This document shows, one piece after another, positions 1 through 6,643 of a stretch of 21,094 nucleotides of DNA. The translations under genes were made by a program, and so were the position numbers. How positions within the stretch are numbered: position 1 is the first letter of the stretch; each line of letters opens with the position of its first letter. The notes beneath the pieces are model-generated. The model was not told the origin of the DNA, made no database searches, and was given only the letters and a program-made list of their open reading frames with translations. The DNA is from Thomasclavelia spiroformis. GTDB taxonomy: Bacteria > Bacillota_I > Bacilli_A > Erysipelotrichales > Coprobacillaceae. The stretch covers positions 1-21,094 of the forward strand of contig JAGZCC010000037.1 in assembly GCA_018369555.1 (NCBI GenBank), written 5' to 3'.

Positions 1-23
1 ATGAATTACTAAACAACTTAAAA

Positions 24-52
24 ACCCAATCAGAGTAATGAACCGATTGGGT
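24..52 (-). terminator. Hairpin with 8-bp stem, terminator-like on the minus strand
   Basis: ACCCAATC (24-31) pairs perfectly with GATTGGGT (45-52) around a 13-nt loop. Read on the minus strand the stem is followed at once by a run of five T, which fits an intrinsic terminator for the small zinc protein whose stop codon lies at 120-122. On the plus strand the stem is followed by CATAAATTTT, a weaker U tract, so it could also end an upstream plus-strand gene. Two plus-strand frames running in from the left edge stop at 10-12 and 36-38; neither is long enough to identify. Confidence 0.55.
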
Positions 53-70
53 CATAAATTTTATTTATTT

Positions 71-99
71 TGTGTGTCCACTTGACTGGGACCGGATCA
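71..99 (+). mobile_element. Possible terminal inverted repeat of an IS3-family element (edge or remnant)
   Basis: The stretch TGTGTCCACTTGACTGGGAC continuing to GGATCA at 94-99 is clearly more GC-rich than its surroundings. It has the layout I associate with IS3/IS150-group right ends: a TGTCCA-type core and a G-rich middle, ending in CA. A plus-strand frame running off the left edge and stopping at 12 or 38 would be the transposase tail. Only one end is inside the window, so neither the partner repeat nor a target duplication can be seen. The family assignment rests on remembered pattern only. Confidence 0.35.
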
Positions 100-119
100 G
101 ATGACTCTGTTTTTATTTG

Positions 120-314
120 TTATTTTAAATCAATAAATAATTCTACATGACCACAATTAGGACAGTAACGACATTTTAATTCATGAGTTGTTTTTTTTAA
201 ATTATCATCTTTAATGATTAATTCTAAGTAACTTAAAGATGCTACCCCACTATCTTTAATAAAACAATTATCTTTTAAAATGTGGTTGCAGACTGGGCAG
301 TTTTTTTCTGTCAT
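120..314 (-). CDS. Small protein with two zinc-knuckle motifs (hypothetical)
   Basis: This is a 64-aa protein with CPVC at residues 6-9 and CPNC at residues 51-54, plus further cysteines at 17 and 48. The two CxxC pairs would fold into one zinc ribbon, a module found in many small nucleic-acid-binding or protein-binding proteins of Firmicutes. There is no signal peptide or membrane segment, so it is probably cytoplasmic. The start is supported by an excellent AAGGAGGT seven to eight bases upstream of the ATG at 314-312. The gene is divergent from ftsE, with about 177 bp between the two starts, and its likely terminator is the hairpin at 24-52. I do not recognise a specific function. The protein is real by SD, length and cysteine pattern, but its role is unknown. 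Confidence 0.75.
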   Translation of the reverse strand: MTEKNCPVCNHILKDNCFIKDSGVASLSYLELIIKDDNLKKTTHELKCRYCPNCGHVELFIDLK

Positions 315-353
315 AGTTGACCTCCTTTCTTTTTATGATTTTGATTTAATTTT

Positions 354-362
354 ATTGTAGCA
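354..362 (-). promoter_or_regulatory. Extended -10 promoter of the zinc-knuckle gene
   Basis: On the minus strand this reads TGCTACAAT, an extended -10 (TGN plus TACAAT, one mismatch to TATAAT). A weak GACAAA lies 17 bp further upstream at 377-382. Transcription would start near 347, giving a leader of about 30 nt. Confidence 0.45.
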
Positions 363-401
363 TAAAAATATTGAGATTTGTCCCCTTTATTTACTAAAAT
401 A

Positions 402-410
402 TGCTATAAT
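402..410 (+). promoter_or_regulatory. Extended -10 promoter of ftsEX
   Basis: TGCTATAAT is a perfect extended -10. No good -35 is seen at the expected distance (382-387 reads CCCCTT), as is tolerated for extended -10 promoters. Initiation near 417 would give a leader of about 75 nt. A second TATAAT at 439-444 has no convincing -35. Confidence 0.5.
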
Positions 411-418
411 GGTTCACG

Positions 419-441
419 AAGTATTAACATACTTTAAGTAT
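419..441 (+). repeat. Dyad and direct repeat AAGTAT in the ftsEX leader
   Basis: AAGTAT (419-424) and ATACTT (429-434) form a perfect 6-bp inverted repeat with a TAAC centre, and AAGTAT recurs directly at 436-441. It lies just after the expected transcription start and upstream of the second TATAAT. It could be an operator or simply AT-rich chance; no binding protein can be named. Confidence 0.35.
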
Positions 442-491
442 AATGCTTTAGATAGATAGGAAAGGAGACAGTCGAAAAAGCGGCAAAATAT

Positions 492-1175
492 ATGATAAAA
501 CTTACGAATGTAACAAAAATATATAAAACTGGAGTAAGAGCTTTAAATGATATGAATCTTACAATTGAACCAGGTGAATTTGTGTATGTTATCGGAAGTA
601 CAGGTGCAGGTAAATCAACTTTTATTAAATTGTTGTATCGTGAAGAAAAAGCAACTAAAGGAAAAGTTGAAGTAGTTGGTCAAGATGTATCTAAAATAAA
701 AAATAGTAAAGTACCTTATTTTCGTCGAAATATTGGGGTAGTATTCCAAAACTTTAGATTATTACCTAGAAAAACTGTTTTTGAAAATGTAGCTTTTGCA
801 TTGGAAGTGATTGATACGCCTAGAGTAGAAATCCGTCGTAGAGTTAGAGCTACATTGGAATTGGTTGGTCTTGAAGATAAAGTGAATTCTTTTCCACATG
901 AATTATCAGGTGGTCAGCAACAACGTGTTGCTATTGCAAGAGCTATTGTAAATAGACCTAAAGTGTTAATTGCAGATGAACCAACCGGAAATTTAGATCC
1001 TGAGACATCAAAGGAAATTATTAGTTTACTTGAACGAATTAATGAAAAACAAAATACAACCGTGTTAGTAGTTACTCATGATAGTAAAATAGTACAAGAA
1101 CATAAAAAGAGAACTATTTTAATTGAAGATGGATGTGTTAATGCGGATACAAGTTTGGGAGGTTATGAAATTTAA
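492..1175 (+). CDS. ftsE: Cell division ATP-binding protein FtsE
   Basis: FtsE is the ATPase half of the FtsEX complex, which sits at the division site or lateral wall on the inner face of the membrane and controls peptidoglycan hydrolases. The 227-aa protein has Walker A GSTGAGKST at residues 35-43, Q-loop Gln86, signature LSGGQ at 138-142, Walker B VLIADE at 158-163 and the H-loop His at 196. Length and the N-terminal pattern MIKLTNVTKIYKTG are typical of FtsE. The stop codon overlaps the ftsX start by one base (TAATG), implying translational coupling. The start is unusual in that the only good SD (GGAG, 464-467) lies 24 nt upstream, with a small potential hairpin between. No in-frame alternative start lies nearer the SD, and the N-terminus matches the family, so this start is kept. 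Confidence 0.95.
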   Translation: MIKLTNVTKIYKTGVRALNDMNLTIEPGEFVYVIGSTGAGKSTFIKLLYREEKATKGKVEVVGQDVSKIKNSKVPYFRRNIGVVFQNFRLLPRKTVFENVAFALEVIDTPRVEIRRRVRATLELVGLEDKVNSFPHELSGGQQQRVAIARAIVNRPKVLIADEPTGNLDPETSKEIISLLERINEKQNTTVLVVTHDSKIVQEHKKRTILIEDGCVNADTSLGGYEI

Positions 1176-2086
1176 TGAATGAGTTAGTTAGTTGTGTAAA
1201 AAATCTTCCGAAACATTTAAAAACTGCGTTTCAAAATATTTGGCGTAATGGCGTGATGTCAATTTCTTCAATTTTTGCTGTTACAATTACTTTATTATTG
1301 ATTGGAGTAATTGGAGTACTTGCCTTGAATGTTCAGGATATGAGTTCAAGCATTGAAGAGGGTGTACGTATTTATGTTAAATTAGAACGTGATATTGATA
1401 GTGCGACAGAGCAAGCAATTGGTGATGAAATCAAAAGTATTAAGGGAGTAGAAAAAGTAACTTTTTTTACCAAGGATCAAGAATTAGATAAATTAATTGA
1501 TAAACAAGGTGAAGATGGGGGCCGTTTGTTTGAATCTTATCGAAATGATAACCCATTAGGTGCTGCTTATGAAGTAGAAGCTAAGGATGCTTCAAAATTA
1601 GCTAATATTTCTGATAAAATTAGTGGTATTGCAGGAGTTAATACTGTCAATTATGGTGGTGAATCCACTCAAGATATGGTAAAGACATTACAAACAATTA
1701 GAACTGGTGGGACAATTTTTGTTGTTGCTTTAGCAGTGGTTGCTTTGTTTATGATTGCAAATACAATTAAAATTACAATTACTGCACGTCAGACTGAAAT
1801 CAGTATTATGCGAATGGTTGGAGCAAGTAACTGGTATATTCGTATTCCATTCATGCTTGAAGGAATGCTGATTGGTTTGATTGGGGCAATAATTCCAGTT
1901 ATTGTATTAGTATTTGGGTATGGTATGATTTATGATTATGTTGGAGGGATGTTTATGTCTGCAATGTTATCATTAAAAGAACCTATGCCATTTATTCGTG
2001 ATTTTTCGCTAGTATTAGTAGGTCTAGGTGCTGGTGTAGGATTATTTGGAAGTTTTGTTTCAATTAGACGTTTTTTAAAGATTTAA
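1175..2086 (+). CDS. ftsX: Cell division protein FtsX (permease-like)
   Basis: FtsX is the membrane partner of FtsE. It passes the ATPase signal to extracellular wall hydrolases or their activators. The 303-aa protein shows the family topology: one TM helix at about 28-51, a large extracytoplasmic domain at about 55-175, then three TM helices at about 178-198, 224-252 and 276-297. The cytoplasmic motif RQTEISIMRMVGAS before the third helix is characteristic of FtsX. The start overlaps ftsE by one base, with GGGAGG about 12 nt upstream. No hydrolase or PcsB/CwlO-type partner follows; the operon ends in a strong terminator directly after the stop codon, so the effector must be encoded elsewhere. 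Confidence 0.95.
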   Translation: MNELVSCVKNLPKHLKTAFQNIWRNGVMSISSIFAVTITLLLIGVIGVLALNVQDMSSSIEEGVRIYVKLERDIDSATEQAIGDEIKSIKGVEKVTFFTKDQELDKLIDKQGEDGGRLFESYRNDNPLGAAYEVEAKDASKLANISDKISGIAGVNTVNYGGESTQDMVKTLQTIRTGGTIFVVALAVVALFMIANTIKITITARQTEISIMRMVGASNWYIRIPFMLEGMLIGLIGAIIPVIVLVFGYGMIYDYVGGMFMSAMLSLKEPMPFIRDFSLVLVGLGAGVGLFGSFVSIRRFLKI

Positions 2087-2092
2087 ATAGTT

Positions 2093-2124
2093 AAAAGCAG
2101 AAAAGAGGACTCTTTTCTGCTTTT
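2093..2124 (+). terminator. Intrinsic terminator of ftsEX
   Basis: A perfect 14-bp stem (2093-2106 with 2111-2124) closes a GGAC loop. The 3' arm itself ends in TTTT, followed by GTT. It begins seven bases after the ftsX stop. Its 3' end reaches almost to the SD of the next gene, so that gene must use read-through or a weak local promoter. Confidence 0.85.
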
Positions 2125-2140
2125 GTTAAGGAAAAATAAG

Positions 2141-2815
2141 ATGAAAATAATAGAAAAATTGAATGAAGATTATTTGAATAATGTGGATTTTATTTATATT
2201 TATAAACATGGTGCTAAAGTTATTGAATTTGATATGAAATTATGGGTTTTTTATTTTAATGGTATTTATTTTATTAAAGGTAAACAAAAAGAGGTAATTG
2301 ATTTTTTAAATAGTTTATCTGGTAATTTAAAATTTGTAATTCATAATAGCTCTTATGATCAGTTGCTCAAAGAAAACTTTAATTTAGAACCTAAAATTAT
2401 CGCTTATCAATATAGTTATTTAAAAAAATGTGTTACAATATCATCAGAAATAATAATAAAACCAATTGGGATAGAATATCTAAGTTTTATTAAACAAAAT
2501 TATTTAGCTCCGGTCGATCATCAATATCTGCAAAAGCGACTTGATGCTAATGTATTTGTGGGAGCTTTTATTGAAAATAAAATCGTTGGCTTTGCGGGGA
2601 TTCATGATGAAGGGACGATTGGTTTTGTAGAAGTGCTTAAAAACTATCGTCGAATGAAAATTGGCACGGCATTAGAAACATATTTAATTGATCGATTGTT
2701 AAAAATTAAAGAAGATATATATCTTCAAGTAGAAATTAATAATGATGTTTCAATAAGATTCCATGAAAAATTAGGATTTTTACGTGGAGATGATATTATA
2801 TCCTGGTATTTATAG
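2141..2815 (+). CDS. GNAT-family N-acetyltransferase
   Basis: This predicted 224-aa protein has a C-terminal GNAT domain at about residues 105-224. The acetyl-CoA-binding segment EVLKNYRRMKIGTAL (164-178) matches the V-x-x-x-x-R-x-x-x-G-x-A motif, and VSIRFHEKLGF near the C-terminus is the usual last GNAT motif. The N-terminal 100 residues are not recognised and may be a second, degenerate GNAT-like or substrate domain. I chose ATG 2141, which has AAGGAAA upstream; an in-frame TTG at 2123 lies inside the ftsX terminator and is rejected. The gene is followed after 11 nt by the transglutaminase-like gene and is probably co-transcribed with it. The substrate cannot be inferred. Confidence 0.8.
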   Translation: MKIIEKLNEDYLNNVDFIYIYKHGAKVIEFDMKLWVFYFNGIYFIKGKQKEVIDFLNSLSGNLKFVIHNSSYDQLLKENFNLEPKIIAYQYSYLKKCVTISSEIIIKPIGIEYLSFIKQNYLAPVDHQYLQKRLDANVFVGAFIENKIVGFAGIHDEGTIGFVEVLKNYRRMKIGTALETYLIDRLLKIKEDIYLQVEINNDVSIRFHEKLGFLRGDDIISWYL

Positions 2816-2826
2816 GGGGAAATAAA

Positions 2827-4185
2827 ATGGAAGAATATAGTTTTGATGATTTGAAATATTTACAGGTACCGTTACCAGAAGAATTATTAAAATTAAAATG
2901 GTTTGGTGATTTTGAAAGAATGAATAAAATCATCGAGATGAAATTATCAAAAGATATTTCTATTGGATTAAAAAAGAGATTGATTCATGAACAAGAAATA
3001 ATTAAAAGAATGCCAAAAGAGTATCCGTTATCTTATCAAGAAGCATTGGATATTTGTTGTGATAAATTTATTGATTTTAAAGAAGAAGAGTTAATTCAAC
3101 TACAAGATGAAAATGCAGTGGAATGGATATTTATAAATGGTAAACCTCAATTTAGAAGTGATTTTTTTGATAATATTTTAAAGACAAGAAATGATTATGT
3201 TAAAAGATTAAGAAATAAAAATGAAATTGAAAGTAGAGAAAATAATTTTAAATTATTGAATGATACTATGCATGAAATAAAAGAAAAAGGGAGACTAACA
3301 TATCATTTTCATTTAAAGACGGGAATTATTTTAAATGATGAAGTACCAAAAAAAGCAAGAGTACATTTACCCTTGCCACTAGAGAACTGTCAAGTAAGTA
3401 ATTTTAAGTTATTAAAAACAATTCCTGAATATAAGAGTTTAAATAATGGAGATTATCCTCAACGAACAATCTATTTTGAAGGTGATAAAAAAGAATATTA
3501 TGTTGAATATGAATACGATAATACAATTGAGTATGTTGACCTTGATGTAAATAAAGTTTCTAAAAGTCAACCAACATTTTATTTACATGAACAAGCACCA
3601 CATATCGTCTTTACACCATATATCAAAGAACTTGCAAAAGAAATAGTTAAAGATGAGACAAATAATCTAATCAAGGCTAAATTAATATATGAATATATTA
3701 CAACGCATGTTACATATTCATTTGTTCGTAACTATTATACTATTCCAAATATTCCTGAATATGGAGCGTTAGGTGGTAAAGGTGATTGTGGGATACAAGC
3801 ATTATTATTTATTACTTTATGTCGATGTGTAAGTATTCCTGCAACATGGCAAGCTGGTCTATATGTGACACCATATGATATTGGCAATCATGATTGGGCA
3901 AGATTTTATGTAGCGCCATATGGTTGGTTATATGCTGATTGTTCATTTGGTGGCAGTGCTTATCGAAATGGCGATATGGAAAGATGGCAATATTATTTTG
4001 GACACTTAGATCCATTTAGAATGCCTGCTAACAGCGATTATCAATTTGATTTATTTCCAACTAAAAAGTTTATTCGCCAAGATCCTTATGATAATCAAAC
4101 TGGGGAAGCTGAGTATGAAGAGCGAGGACTATATTTAGATGATTATCAACTACATTTAGAAGTAGTAGAAATTATTAAAAGATAA
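2827..4185 (+). CDS. Transglutaminase-like domain protein (cytoplasmic)
   Basis: This 452-aa protein has a transglutaminase-like cysteine-protease fold in its C-terminal half (about 270-390). The predicted triad is Cys321 (in GGKGDCGIQALLF), His355 (GNHDWARFY) and Asp371 (YADCSFG). Bacterial members may act as proteases, amidases or crosslinkers; the reaction here is unknown. There is no signal peptide or TM segment, so it should be cytoplasmic. The N-terminal part is charged and helical (about 1-160), and residues 160-240 look like the beta-rich domain that often precedes transglutaminase cores. The start has GGGGG seven bases upstream, overlapping the stop codon of the acetyltransferase gene. 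The pairing with that acetyltransferase suggests a shared pathway, but this is inference. Confidence 0.82.
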   Translation: MEEYSFDDLKYLQVPLPEELLKLKWFGDFERMNKIIEMKLSKDISIGLKKRLIHEQEIIKRMPKEYPLSYQEALDICCDKFIDFKEEELIQLQDENAVEWIFINGKPQFRSDFFDNILKTRNDYVKRLRNKNEIESRENNFKLLNDTMHEIKEKGRLTYHFHLKTGIILNDEVPKKARVHLPLPLENCQVSNFKLLKTIPEYKSLNNGDYPQRTIYFEGDKKEYYVEYEYDNTIEYVDLDVNKVSKSQPTFYLHEQAPHIVFTPYIKELAKEIVKDETNNLIKAKLIYEYITTHVTYSFVRNYYTIPNIPEYGALGGKGDCGIQALLFITLCRCVSIPATWQAGLYVTPYDIGNHDWARFYVAPYGWLYADCSFGGSAYRNGDMERWQYYFGHLDPFRMPANSDYQFDLFPTKKFIRQDPYDNQTGEAEYEERGLYLDDYQLHLEVVEIIKR

Positions 4186-4191
4186 ACTGTT

Positions 4192-5967
4192 TTATTTTAA
4201 AGAGCCTAGTTGGCTCTTTTCTTGTTTTTCTAATAATTCTAACCAACGTTCATTTTTTGAATCTAGTTGTTTAACTAAATCATCACGTAAGTTTGATAAT
4301 TCAATTAATTTATTAAAATCATCTTGATATTCATTCATTTGATTATTAATTATTTCAATCTGTTGCTCTAAGTCTAAAATAATATCTTCCATTGTTTCTA
4401 ATTCTTGTTTTTCTTTAGAAGTTAATTTTATTTGTTGTTGTTTTTGTAACATCTTTTGCTCTTTATATCTTAATGCCCCATCGCCCTTAGTTTTAGAAAC
4501 AGAATTACTAATATCAAGATAACTACTATAGCCACCATTACAATAAGTAATCTGTTTATCTTTAAAGATAAATAAGCTATCACAAATTCGATCTAAAAAA
4601 TAACGATCATGAGAAACAGTTATAATAATGCCATTAAAGCTATCTAGATAATCTTCTAAAATGGCTAAAGTTGTAATATCTAAATCATTAGTAGGTTCAT
4701 CGAATAATAAAACATTAGGAGCTTGCATTAAAATATTTAATAAATAAAGACGTCTTTTTTCGCCACCAGATAATCTAGAAATATATGTATGTTGCAATGA
4801 TGAATCAAATAAAAAACGTTCACACATCTGTTTTGCACTAAATGTACCTTCAAGGGTTTTTAAATTATTGCTCGTTTGTTTTATAAAATCAATAACACGC
4901 ATATTTTCATCTAGATCATCACAAGTTTGTTTAAAATATCCTATTTTAACAGTATCACCATAAATAACTTCACCATGAGTAGGGTTTAGTTCTTTTGCGA
5001 TAATTTTTAATAAAGTAGATTTACCACAACCATTTACACCAATAATTCCAATACGATCAGTACGTTTAAATAAATAAGAAAAATTATTAAATAAAATTAA
5101 ATTATCAAATTGGATGCTGATATTTTTAAGTTCAATTGTTTTCTTTCCAAGCCTTGAAGTAACATTGATCATTTCTACTTTATTTACAGTTTGAATATCA
5201 TCAATACTATTTAATTGCTCAAAACGTTGAATTCTTTCTTTACTTTTAGTACTCCTAGCTTGTACTCCGGCTCTAATCCATTCGAGTTCTTTTTTTAAAA
5301 ATAATTTTCTTTTGCGTTGACTTACAAGTGCCGCTTCTTCACGCTTAGCTTTTAAGTCAAGAAATTTAGAGTAATTAGCTTCATATTCGTATATTTTACA
5401 TCGATCGATTTCAATAATTTTATTAGTAACTCTTTCTAAAAAGTAGCGATCATGAGTAACCATAAAAATTGCTTTATTGAATTTGATTAGATATTTTTCC
5501 AAATATTCAATCATTTCATTATCTAGATGATTGGTAGGTTCATCAAGAATTAATAAATCACATGGTTTTAATAAAGTAATTGCAAGTGCAACTCTTTTTT
5601 GTTGACCGCCAGATAATTGTTTGATTAACTGTTGGTGATTAGTTATTCCTAATTTATTTAATATTGCTTTAATTTCATATTCATTTACTTTACTTTGATC
5701 AATGATATCATGGACTTGTTTTATTACAGTATTATTTTCATTGAAATCAGGGTTTTGTGGTAAATATGAAATTGTAATATCTTTTTTTTGAATAATTTCA
5801 CCTTGATATGTTTCTTGTTTTGCAAGTATTTTTAGTAATGTACTTTTTCCAGTACCATTGACGCCAATTAAAGCAACTTTATCATTTTCTTCAATTGAAA
5901 AAGAAACTTCATCGACAATTTTTTTAATTCCATTTGTTTTAGATAAATTTTTTACACTTATTAACAT
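4192..5967 (-). CDS. ABC-F family ATPase, Uup/YfmR type
   Basis: ABC-F proteins are soluble twin-ATPase proteins that bind the ribosomal E site and help stalled or unusual ribosomes. The 591-aa protein has Walker A GVNGTGKST (35-43), LSGGQ (118-122) and LLILDEP (138-144) in the first cassette. The second has GVNGCGKST (310-318), LSGGE (399-403) and VLLFDEP (419-425). Between them lies the charged linker with ELEWIRAGVQARSTKSKER, a hallmark of the family. The C-terminal coiled coil (about 513-585, ending ERWLELLE) favours Uup/YfmR over EttA or resistance ABC-Fs, though resistance cannot be excluded by eye. No TM helices. The SD AAGGAG is well placed before the ATG at 5967-5965. Confidence 0.9.
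   Translation of the reverse strand: MLISVKNLSKTNGIKKIVDEVSFSIEENDKVALIGVNGTGKSTLLKILAKQETYQGEIIQKKDITISYLPQNPDFNENNTVIKQVHDIIDQSKVNEYEIKAILNKLGITNHQQLIKQLSGGQQKRVALAITLLKPCDLLILDEPTNHLDNEMIEYLEKYLIKFNKAIFMVTHDRYFLERVTNKIIEIDRCKIYEYEANYSKFLDLKAKREEAALVSQRKRKLFLKKELEWIRAGVQARSTKSKERIQRFEQLNSIDDIQTVNKVEMINVTSRLGKKTIELKNISIQFDNLILFNNFSYLFKRTDRIGIIGVNGCGKSTLLKIIAKELNPTHGEVIYGDTVKIGYFKQTCDDLDENMRVIDFIKQTSNNLKTLEGTFSAKQMCERFLFDSSLQHTYISRLSGGEKRRLYLLNILMQAPNVLLFDEPTNDLDITTLAILEDYLDSFNGIIITVSHDRYFLDRICDSLFIFKDKQITYCNGGYSSYLDISNSVSKTKGDGALRYKEQKMLQKQQQIKLTSKEKQELETMEDIILDLEQQIEIINNQMNEYQDDFNKLIELSNLRDDLVKQLDSKNERWLELLEKQEKSQLGSLK
4199..4219 (+). terminator. Terminator lying inside the 3' end of the convergent ABC-F gene
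   Basis: AAAGAGCC (4199-4206) pairs with GGCTCTTT (4212-4219) around TAGTT and is followed by TCTTGTTTTTC, a reasonable terminator for the transglutaminase gene. The whole hairpin lies within the last codons of the minus-strand ABC-F gene, whose stop is at 4192-4194. On the minus strand the tail is TTTAAAAT, so it may serve that gene only weakly. Confidence 0.7.
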
Positions 5968-5986
5968 ACTATTCTCCTTGTTTAAT

Positions 5987-6014
5987 ATTTTAACATGTAA
6001 TTGTTATTTGTAAA
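5987..6014 (-). promoter_or_regulatory. Sigma-A-type promoter of the ABC-F gene
   Basis: On the minus strand TTTACA (6014-6009) and TAAAAT (5992-5987) are separated by 16 bp. Transcription would begin near 5980, giving a leader of about 13 nt that still contains the AAGGAG. There is no room for an antibiotic-sensing attenuator such as those that control many resistance ABC-F genes, which supports a housekeeping role. Confidence 0.6.
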
Positions 6015-6096
6015 TTAATTTTAAATAAATGTAAACACTTGCCTGTAATCTTATTTTATTCGAACATAAATTATATTAGGAGCTAACTATATAATA

Positions 6097-6375
6097 ATGG
6101 GAATGCCACAAATTGATTGTATGCCAATAAAAAAAGAAAGTGCTTTAACATCTTTATTACAATCAATTGCATTACAAGAGGCAGCATTAGCACATATCTT
6201 AAATGCTGAGGGGGAAAAAATTCAAAGGGTAGTTTGTGAAGCAAAATGTGTTGATGATCTTTTGAGTGTCAATGAATCTGTTGCTGATACAATTCAAGCT
6301 GTTAGTACACTTGAAGAAATGCTTAAAGATAAAGCAATTGCAGTTATTGATGAGCTTTACGGACGTGTTTGTTAG
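6097..6375 (+). CDS. Small protein with an IALQEAALAHILNAEGEKIQ motif (hypothetical, possibly spore-associated)
   Basis: This 92-aa protein is strongly helical. Residues 20-44 (core IALQEAALAHILNAEGEKIQ) recall a motif I remember from many small or collagen-like proteins of spore-forming Firmicutes, often thought to be spore-surface or coat-associated. I could not check this. There is no signal peptide or TM segment. Cysteines at 8, 47, 51 and 92 (the last residue) could allow disulphide cross-linking. AGGAG at 6078-6082 is 14 nt from the ATG, longer than usual; no other in-frame start fits better. The gene stands alone between the divergent ABC-F gene and a strong terminator. Function is not established. 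Confidence 0.72.
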   Translation: MGMPQIDCMPIKKESALTSLLQSIALQEAALAHILNAEGEKIQRVVCEAKCVDDLLSVNESVADTIQAVSTLEEMLKDKAIAVIDELYGRVC

Positions 6376-6378
6376 GAC

Positions 6379-6410
6379 ATAGCACTTAGATTAATCTAGG
6401 TGCTATTTTT
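6379..6410 (+). terminator. Intrinsic terminator of the 92-aa protein gene
   Basis: ATAGCACTTAGA (6379-6390) pairs with TCTAGGTGCTAT (6395-6406), with one G-T wobble, around a short ATTA loop. It is followed by a T run to 6410. It starts three bases after the stop codon. Confidence 0.85.
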
Positions 6411-6620
6411 TAAATATATGTTATAAATTGAATAGATGTTAATGAAAATTTATATTTAAACAAGAAAATACGGCTTATCATTTTATAATTAAATGATTAT
6501 AAAAAAGTGAATTATGACATTATAATATATCGTAAAGATACTGATGTAAAAAGGAGTTTAGATATTTTAATTATACATATAAAATAACTAAATTTATTTA
6601 TGATGGCTATAAGAATGTGA
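6411..6620. other. Gene-free AT-rich stretch with a palindrome, an isolated -10 and an orphan SD
   Basis: No ORF of useful length is present on either strand. It holds a perfect 9-bp inverted repeat, TTTTATAAT (6481-6489) with ATTATAAAA (6496-6504), then TATAAT at 6521-6526 and AAAAAGGAG (6548-6556) with no ATG, GTG or TTG at normal distance (the codons at 6564 onward read ATT TTA ATT ATA and stop after eight codons). It may be the decayed start of a lost gene or a leader with a regulatory role. Confidence 0.4.
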
Positions 6621-6626
6621 TATAAT
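6618..6626 (+). promoter_or_regulatory. Extended -10 promoter of the GNAT-sbcDC-proS operon
   Basis: TGATATAAT is a perfect extended -10; TTATGA 17 bp spaced at 6598-6603 is a poor -35. Initiation near 6633 would leave only about 11 nt before the ATG at 6644, just including the AAGGTGAT SD. Confidence 0.5.
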
Positions 6627-6643
6627 GAAACAAGGTGATTATA

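Noticed and set aside
2123..2140. TTG start for the first acetyltransferase
   Set aside because: It would begin within the 3' arm of the ftsX terminator, with no SD; ATG 2141 has AAGGAAA.
3812..4015. Antisense frame within the transglutaminase-like gene
   Set aside because: It lies opposite the catalytic core, has no SD, and its translation is rich in His, Gln and Asn as expected for a shadow of coding DNA.
4192..5967. Antibiotic-resistance ABC-F
   Set aside because: The C-terminal coiled coil resembles Uup/YfmR and the leader is too short for drug-sensing attenuation, though resistance is not strictly excluded.
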